Positions 8,616 to 11,664 of a stretch of DNA of 11,664 bases are shown in pieces; within the stretch, counting starts at the first letter, position 1, and each line of letters starts with the position of its first letter. The position numbers were made by a program, and so were the translations under genes. The stretch spans positions 758,728 through 770,391 of the forward strand of contig CP070752.1 of assembly GCA_020348625.1 (NCBI GenBank). Direction: 5' to 3'. The stretch is from Deltaproteobacteria bacterium. Lineage in GTDB: Bacteria > Desulfobacterota > DSM-4660 > Desulfatiglandales > B25-G16. The notes under the pieces were generated by a model, which worked only from the letters and a program-made list of their open reading frames with translations, made no database searches and was not told the origin of the DNA.

Positions 8616-8888
8616 ATGACAAAGGCAGATATAATTGCAGGGATTGCCAAAGAAACGGGATTAACAAAGGCCGATTCAGAACGAGCTCTTAACGCTTTTC
8701 TCACACTTGCAAAACGAGCAATCTCCAATGAAGGGAGATTCCCCCTCGCTGGTTTTGGAACCTTTGTGGTGGTAAATAGAAAAGCGCGGGCTGGAAGAAA
8801 TCCACAAACCGGCCAACCGATTCAGATCAAGGCCAGTAAGGCGGTCAGGTTTCGTCCTGGTAAGGCATTGGCCCAAGACATCAAGTAG
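8616..8888 (+). CDS. HU family DNA-binding protein
   Basis: This 90-aa protein is a nucleoid-associated protein that binds and bends DNA as a dimer. Length and layout are standard: an N-terminal helical dimerisation half (MTKADIIAGIAKETG through about residue 42), the LAGFGTFVV strand signature (44-52), and the DNA-grasping arm carrying GRNPQTGQPI (60-69), followed by KAVRFRPGKAL. The proline at the arm tip (P63) that intercalates DNA is present. AAGGGGG (8601-8607) lies 8 nt before the ATG, a strong ribosome-binding site. The sequence alone does not separate HU from IHF; lack of specific IHF features favours HU. It is monocistronic and converges on selA with only 13 bp between stop codons. 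Confidence 0.95.
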   Translation: MTKADIIAGIAKETGLTKADSERALNAFLTLAKRAISNEGRFPLAGFGTFVVVNRKARAGRNPQTGQPIQIKASKAVRFRPGKALAQDIK

Positions 8889-8901
8889 TCCGTCAGTGCG
8901 T

Positions 8902-10338
8902 TTAGACGAGTGGTTGTAATCCTTCGGTTGACGTCTTCTGTATTGCTTTGGCCACTGTATCTAACTCCTGATCCCCGATTGTTCGGATGTCAAGTAGGAC
9001 GTGGTTTTTCTCTAAGCGTGCGATAATGGGGGGATCGCAGGAGCGCAAGATATCCACAATGCGTGAAGCCGAAAGTCGATTAGGAGATAGGCACAGCAAC
9101 CTGCTTTTTATGCTCTCCAAGGGCAAGGCACCGCCGCCAACCTGTGAAAAGCCATCGGTCAGGCTAGCTGAAAAGTTAGTCTGATCTATCTTTCCGATCA
9201 AATTGAGCAGTTTCTGTGCTTTTTTGCAAACACTCCGATACGAGCGAGAGATCATGTCCAACGTGGGTATCAGCCGGGTCGCGCCCTCCTCATCTCTGTA
9301 CAACAGAAGGGTCTCTTGGAGTGCGATCAGGGTCAGTTTGTCTATTCTAAGTGCCCTTGTAAGCTGATTGGCCTTTAGTGCCGAAATAATGTCCTTTTTC
9401 CCCAGGATTATCCCACACTGCGGTCCACCCAGCATCTTATCGCCGCTAAAGGTTACTATATCCACCCCTTTTTGTATGGAATCCTGAACCGTTGGTTCTT
9501 GTTTTAATCCGTAGCGGGAAAGATCGATCAAGCAGCCACTACCAAGGTCCTCCATCACAGGGATACCGTGTTTTCTTCCAAGATCAACCAGCTCCTCTAG
9601 GCCCACTTCCTGGGTAAATCCTACGATTTCGAAATTGCTCCTGTGTACTTTGAGAAGAAGAGCGGTATCGGGGACAATGGCCGCCTCATAATCTCGCACA
9701 GTTGTTTTATTGGTGCTTCCCACCTCAAACATTTTTGCCCCGCTCTTCTTCATAACTTCAGGCATCCGAAAGGAACCCCCGATCTCAACCAATTGGCTTC
9801 TGGAGATAACTACCTCCTTTCCTTTTGCCAGAGTGTCCAAGGCAAGGAGGACAGCAGCGGCATTATTATTTACAACAAGAGCGCTTTCCGCCCCGGTGAG
9901 CTCCTTGAGGATGTCCTCCACATGAATGTAACGACTACCCCTTTTGCCGGCATTGAGATCGTATTCTAGATTGGTATAAGAGCCTGCGAGAATAGCCAAT
10001 TTAGCTATGACCTCTTTTGCAAGCAGCGAGCGCCCCAGATTGGTATGCACAATGATCCCAGTGGCGTTGATGACCTGTCTTAGGCTCGGTTGCACCAATC
10101 TCGTTACCCTGCTTGTAACCTGCGGGATGACCGCATTCAAACCTATGTCTGGCATTTCGCCATGAGCCCCACTTTTCTGAATTCTCTCCCGTAACTCGCC
10201 CACCACCTCACGAATCGCTCGCACGATCAAAGTGCGGGGCACGGTGGCCATCAAGCCTTTCACCTCTGACACCTCCAGTAGTTGATCAACTGATGGTATG
10301 TGTCTGAGGATCAGGTGCTTATTATCTTTTGCGGGCAT
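8902..10338 (-). CDS. selA: L-seryl-tRNA(Sec) selenium transferase
   Basis: SelA is the PLP-dependent enzyme that converts Ser-tRNA(Sec) to Sec-tRNA(Sec) using selenophosphate. It works as a large homo-oligomeric ring in the cytoplasm. The 478-aa length fits the bacterial family (about 460-480). Visible signatures are the N-terminal helical tRNA-binding domain (IPSVDQLL at 14-21), INATGIIVHTNLGRSLL (90-106), the cofactor-site residues in VMEDLGSGCLIDL (261-273), and the Schiff-base lysine K301 in FSGDKMLGGPQCG. The ATG (10336-10338) has only a weak ribosome-binding site, and tRNA-His lies just upstream on the opposite strand. selB, selC and selD are not in the window. Its presence shows that the organism makes selenoproteins, which supports reading TGA at 11559-11561 as Sec. 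Confidence 0.97.
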   Translation of the reverse strand: MPAKDNKHLILRHIPSVDQLLEVSEVKGLMATVPRTLIVRAIREVVGELRERIQKSGAHGEMPDIGLNAVIPQVTSRVTRLVQPSLRQVINATGIIVHTNLGRSLLAKEVIAKLAILAGSYTNLEYDLNAGKRGSRYIHVEDILKELTGAESALVVNNNAAAVLLALDTLAKGKEVVISRSQLVEIGGSFRMPEVMKKSGAKMFEVGSTNKTTVRDYEAAIVPDTALLLKVHRSNFEIVGFTQEVGLEELVDLGRKHGIPVMEDLGSGCLIDLSRYGLKQEPTVQDSIQKGVDIVTFSGDKMLGGPQCGIILGKKDIISALKANQLTRALRIDKLTLIALQETLLLYRDEEGATRLIPTLDMISRSYRSVCKKAQKLLNLIGKIDQTNFSASLTDGFSQVGGGALPLESIKSRLLCLSPNRLSASRIVDILRSCDPPIIARLEKNHVLLDIRTIGDQELDTVAKAIQKTSTEGLQPLV

Positions 10339-10370
10339 AACCTATCTTGAGTCTCCCATGCAATATGGAG

Positions 10371-10400
10371 TTGCCAACAGAATAGGAGTATGGTAACAAT
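10371..10400 (+). promoter_or_regulatory. Possible promoter of tRNA-His
   Basis: TTGCCA (10371-10376) and AACAAT (10395-10400) are 18 nt apart and end about 10 bp before the tRNA 5' end, the right geometry for a stable RNA promoter. The -10 match is only 4 of 6, so this is tentative. Confidence 0.3.
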
Positions 10401-10410
10401 ACCACCTAAC

Positions 10411-10487
10411 GGTGAGTGTAGCTCAGCTGGCAGAGCACTGGGTTGTGGCCTCAGTGGTCGTGGGTTCAAGTCCCATCACTCACCCCA
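10411..10487 (+). tRNA. tRNA-His (anticodon GTG)
   Basis: The whole cloverleaf can be folded. The acceptor stem GTGAGTG (10412-10418) pairs with CACTCAC (10477-10483), and the D-stem is GCTC/GAGC. The anticodon stem CTGGG/CTCAG encloses the loop TTGTGGC with anticodon GTG at 10445-10447. The T-arm is GTGGG-TTCAAGT-CCCAT. G at 10411 is the extra G-1 typical of tRNA-His; it faces discriminator C73 (10484). The CCA end is encoded (10485-10487). It is read against the neighbouring selA and mvhD genes and ends at its own terminator. Confidence 0.97.
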
Positions 10488-10504
10488 TAAAGCAGTAATG
10501 AAAT

Positions 10505-10530
10505 GAGGGTGTTATGCACCCTCTTTTCTT
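10505..10530 (+). terminator. Rho-independent terminator of tRNA-His
   Basis: GAGGGTG (10505-10511) and CACCCTC (10517-10523) form a perfect 7-bp GC-rich stem with a 5-nt loop, followed at once by TTTTCTT. It lies 18 nt after the tRNA CCA end. Confidence 0.9.
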
Positions 10531-10778
10531 ATCTGAGGCACAGTTCTGGCTCTTTACTTCGTTTCTTATTACTAAACCGCGCAGTGCCTGGTCAAGCCTA
10601 AACCGCCGCTATTAGCGCTTTTGCTGCTGTATCGATATACCCACCAAGCAAACGCATACACTATTACTCCCGAGCGGATTGGTTGTCGCTAATCTATGCG
10701 CACTGAGTATTGAGGTAAGGGGGGCTCACAAGGAGAATGAAGAACCCCGTGTTTTCGCAAGACGTATATAGGCTCTTC
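10531..10778. other. Intergenic region with no recognised feature
   Basis: About 250 bp separate the tRNA terminator from the end of the mvhD-type gene. I see no tRNA-Sec, small RNA signature or credible ORF. An AAGGAG just before an ATG at 10737 has no useful spacing, and the frame it opens mainly mirrors the mvhD gene on the other strand. Confidence 0.5.
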
Positions 10779-11597
10779 TCATTCTTCTTTGCTCTTTCTG
10801 ACGATAGTTCTTTCTTTTTCAGGGATGGGAGGCGGAACTGGCTCGCCGGAAATCTCCTTCACCGCACCAAATCGTGGGGGGCAGGCCTCAAAACAGGTTC
10901 CGCATTTTATGCATTTATCTTGGTCGATCACATGGATCTGATTCTTATCGCCCACGATCGCCTCTACAGGGCATCTCCTAAGGCAAATCCCGCAGGCCTG
11001 GCACTTCTCAGGATCGATATAGTACGACGGTACTTCGCGAAATAACTTTTCTATCTCTTCCCTAGTAAAGAATCCGTCATATTCTTCTTCGTTCTCAAGA
11101 CGTGAGCTCAGCTTCTCCCTCTTAGCTATCTTAATATAGGGAACGAGCTTTGTAACTTCTTCAAGTTTGAGCTTTAATTCATCTTTGTCTATTTCTTCCT
11201 CTTTGCCAAGCGGTCCTAGCTTTTTCACCATCTTGCCAAAATCATTCATAACTTCGGTAAAAAGGATTCCTTCACCGGAGGACATAAATTCGATCCTTAG
11301 CCTTTCCGGGTTCAGCCCTATGTGTTCCATTATTCTTCTACATAGAAGCACCATGTTTAGTGCACGGTAATTTCCATGAGTAATATAGTTACATTCATTA
11401 AGACGGCAACCGCCAATAAACACCCCATCCATTCCGTTTGAGAAGGCTCTGAGTACGAATTCCAGGTCTACTCTGCCGGAACACATGACGCGAATAAGTC
11501 TAATTTCAGTTGTATATTGCAGTCTGGAAACTCCAGACATGTCAGCCGCGCCGTATGCTCACCAATGGAATACAAAACCTATGATTCTTGGTCTTAA
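10779..11597 (-). CDS. Selenocysteine-containing MvhD/VhuD-type subunit fused to a 2[4Fe-4S] ferredoxin
   Basis: MvhD-type proteins pass electrons between a hydrogenase, formate dehydrogenase or similar partner and HdrA-type flavoproteins in the cytoplasm. From ATG 11540 there are 253 uninterrupted residues. The same frame continues upstream through TGA (11559-11561), giving IIGFVFHW-U-AYGAADMSG, the family's N-terminal signature with Sec at its conserved WC cysteine. Counting from 11597, landmarks are Sec13, C39 (RVMCSG), C64 and C69 (GGCRLNEC), a charged linker, and two [4Fe-4S] motifs: C199/202/205/209 and C229/232/235/239. The tail SGEPVPPPIPEKERTI follows. A SECIS-like hairpin follows the TGA. 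The true start is unresolved: no ATG, GTG or TTG occurs between TGA 11624-11622 and the Sec codon. TTA 11597 and CTT 11603 lie at good distances from AGGA and AAGGG, hence the coordinate used. The usual first Cys (FxCxWC) is Phe10. Partners such as hdrA would be expected past the right edge. Family assignment is firm, Sec very likely, start unknown. Confidence 0.85.
11522..11538 (-). promoter_or_regulatory. SECIS-like hairpin downstream of the in-frame TGA
   Basis: On the minus strand, GTCTGG (11538-11533) pairs perfectly with CCAGAC (11527-11522) around the loop AGTTT. An inner A-U pair can shorten the loop to GTT. The stem begins 20 nt after TGA 11559-11561 and the loop G is 28 nt after it. 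This fits the bacterial SECIS pattern that SelB recognises: a hairpin just downstream within the coding sequence, a short apical loop with G in its first two positions, and about 16-37 nt between UGA and loop. Confidence 0.75.
11559..11561 (-). other. Recoded UGA (selenocysteine codon)
   Basis: This TGA is in frame with the mvhD-type gene and falls between TGG (Trp) and GCATACGGC (AYG), where the family has its conserved WC(S/A)Y motif. Homology-like sequence runs on both sides, and a SECIS-like hairpin follows. Confidence 0.8.
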
Positions 11598-11664
11598 TTT
11601 AAGTCCTGTACCCTTGCGTTCTCACCTAGTTCATTCGTAGACTTGTCTGCAATTACGACACTTA

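Noticed and set aside
10488..10778. Search for tRNA-Sec (selC) near selA and the Sec gene
   Set aside because: No sequence with a TCA anticodon loop and long extra arm was seen on either strand.
10737..11045. 102-aa plus-strand ORF preceded by AAGGAG
   Set aside because: Most of it is the antisense of the ferredoxin part of the MvhD-type gene; the SD touches the ATG and the protein has no recognisable features.
10779..11540. MvhD gene starting at ATG 11540 as a normal non-selenoprotein
   Set aside because: It lacks the N-terminal motif that defines the family, which is present immediately upstream in the same frame across the TGA. The ATG also lies in the SECIS-like region and has no good ribosome-binding site.
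11594..11662. 22-codon minus-strand reading frame ending at TAA 11594-11596, possibly the end of an upstream gene
   Set aside because: Too short to recognise and cut by the window edge. The mvhD frame itself also shows an alternative short stretch ending in TGA, so neither can be called.
1..11664. CRISPR arrays, insertion sequences, phage or toxin-antitoxin modules
   Set aside because: No regularly spaced repeats, transposase motifs, terminal inverted repeats or such gene pairs were seen; the region reads as ordinary chromosome apart from the selenoprotein locus.

Overview
The window looks like a chromosomal segment of a strictly anaerobic Gram-negative bacterium, most likely Desulfobacterota (the former Deltaproteobacteria) or a close relative. 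This is inferred from gene content only. The clues are a Gram-negative heptose gene (gmhA), the MEP isoprenoid pathway (ispF), selenocysteine machinery (selA), and an MvhD-type electron-transfer subunit fused to a two-cluster ferredoxin, a protein type typical of HdrA/MvhD-based energy metabolism in anaerobes.

Layout from left to right. (1) At 1-418 (minus strand, cut by the edge) is a TIGR00725/LOG-like Rossmann protein. It diverges from (2) a membrane-anchored M23 (LytM) metallopeptidase at 539-1945. (3) A small conserved protein of about 83 aa (2111-2362) starts at a TTG behind a strong Shine-Dalgarno and overlaps the end of uvrB tail to tail. (4) A long minus-strand array runs gmhA, a 318-325 aa conserved protein of unproven function (possibly deoxyhypusine-synthase-like), ispF, cysS and uvrB. 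It is preceded by a good sigma70-like promoter near 8193-8219. (5) An AT-rich gap of about 470 bp precedes a plus-strand HU DNA-binding protein (8616-8888). (6) selA (8902-10338, minus) converges on HU. (7) tRNA-His(GUG) (10411-10487, plus) is followed by a clear intrinsic terminator. (8) At the right edge is a minus-strand mvhD-ferredoxin fusion gene.

The main discovery is in region 8. A conventional gene call would begin the MvhD protein at an internal ATG (11540). Its conserved N-terminal motif continues upstream in the same frame through an in-frame TGA at 11559-11561, reading IIGFVFHW-U-AYGAAD-MSG. The TGA falls where the MvhD family has its WC cysteine. It is followed by a perfect 6-7 bp hairpin with a G in the first two loop positions, at a spacing that fits a bacterial SECIS element. 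This is therefore very probably a selenocysteine-containing MvhD, analogous to VhuD of methanogens. selA, which makes Sec-tRNA, lies about 440 bp away on the same strand. Two oddities remain: no canonical start codon is visible for the extended protein, and the first cysteine of the usual FxCxWC motif is Phe.

The other genes are housekeeping: DNA repair, aminoacylation, isoprenoid and LPS precursor synthesis, nucleoid structure and cell-wall remodelling.
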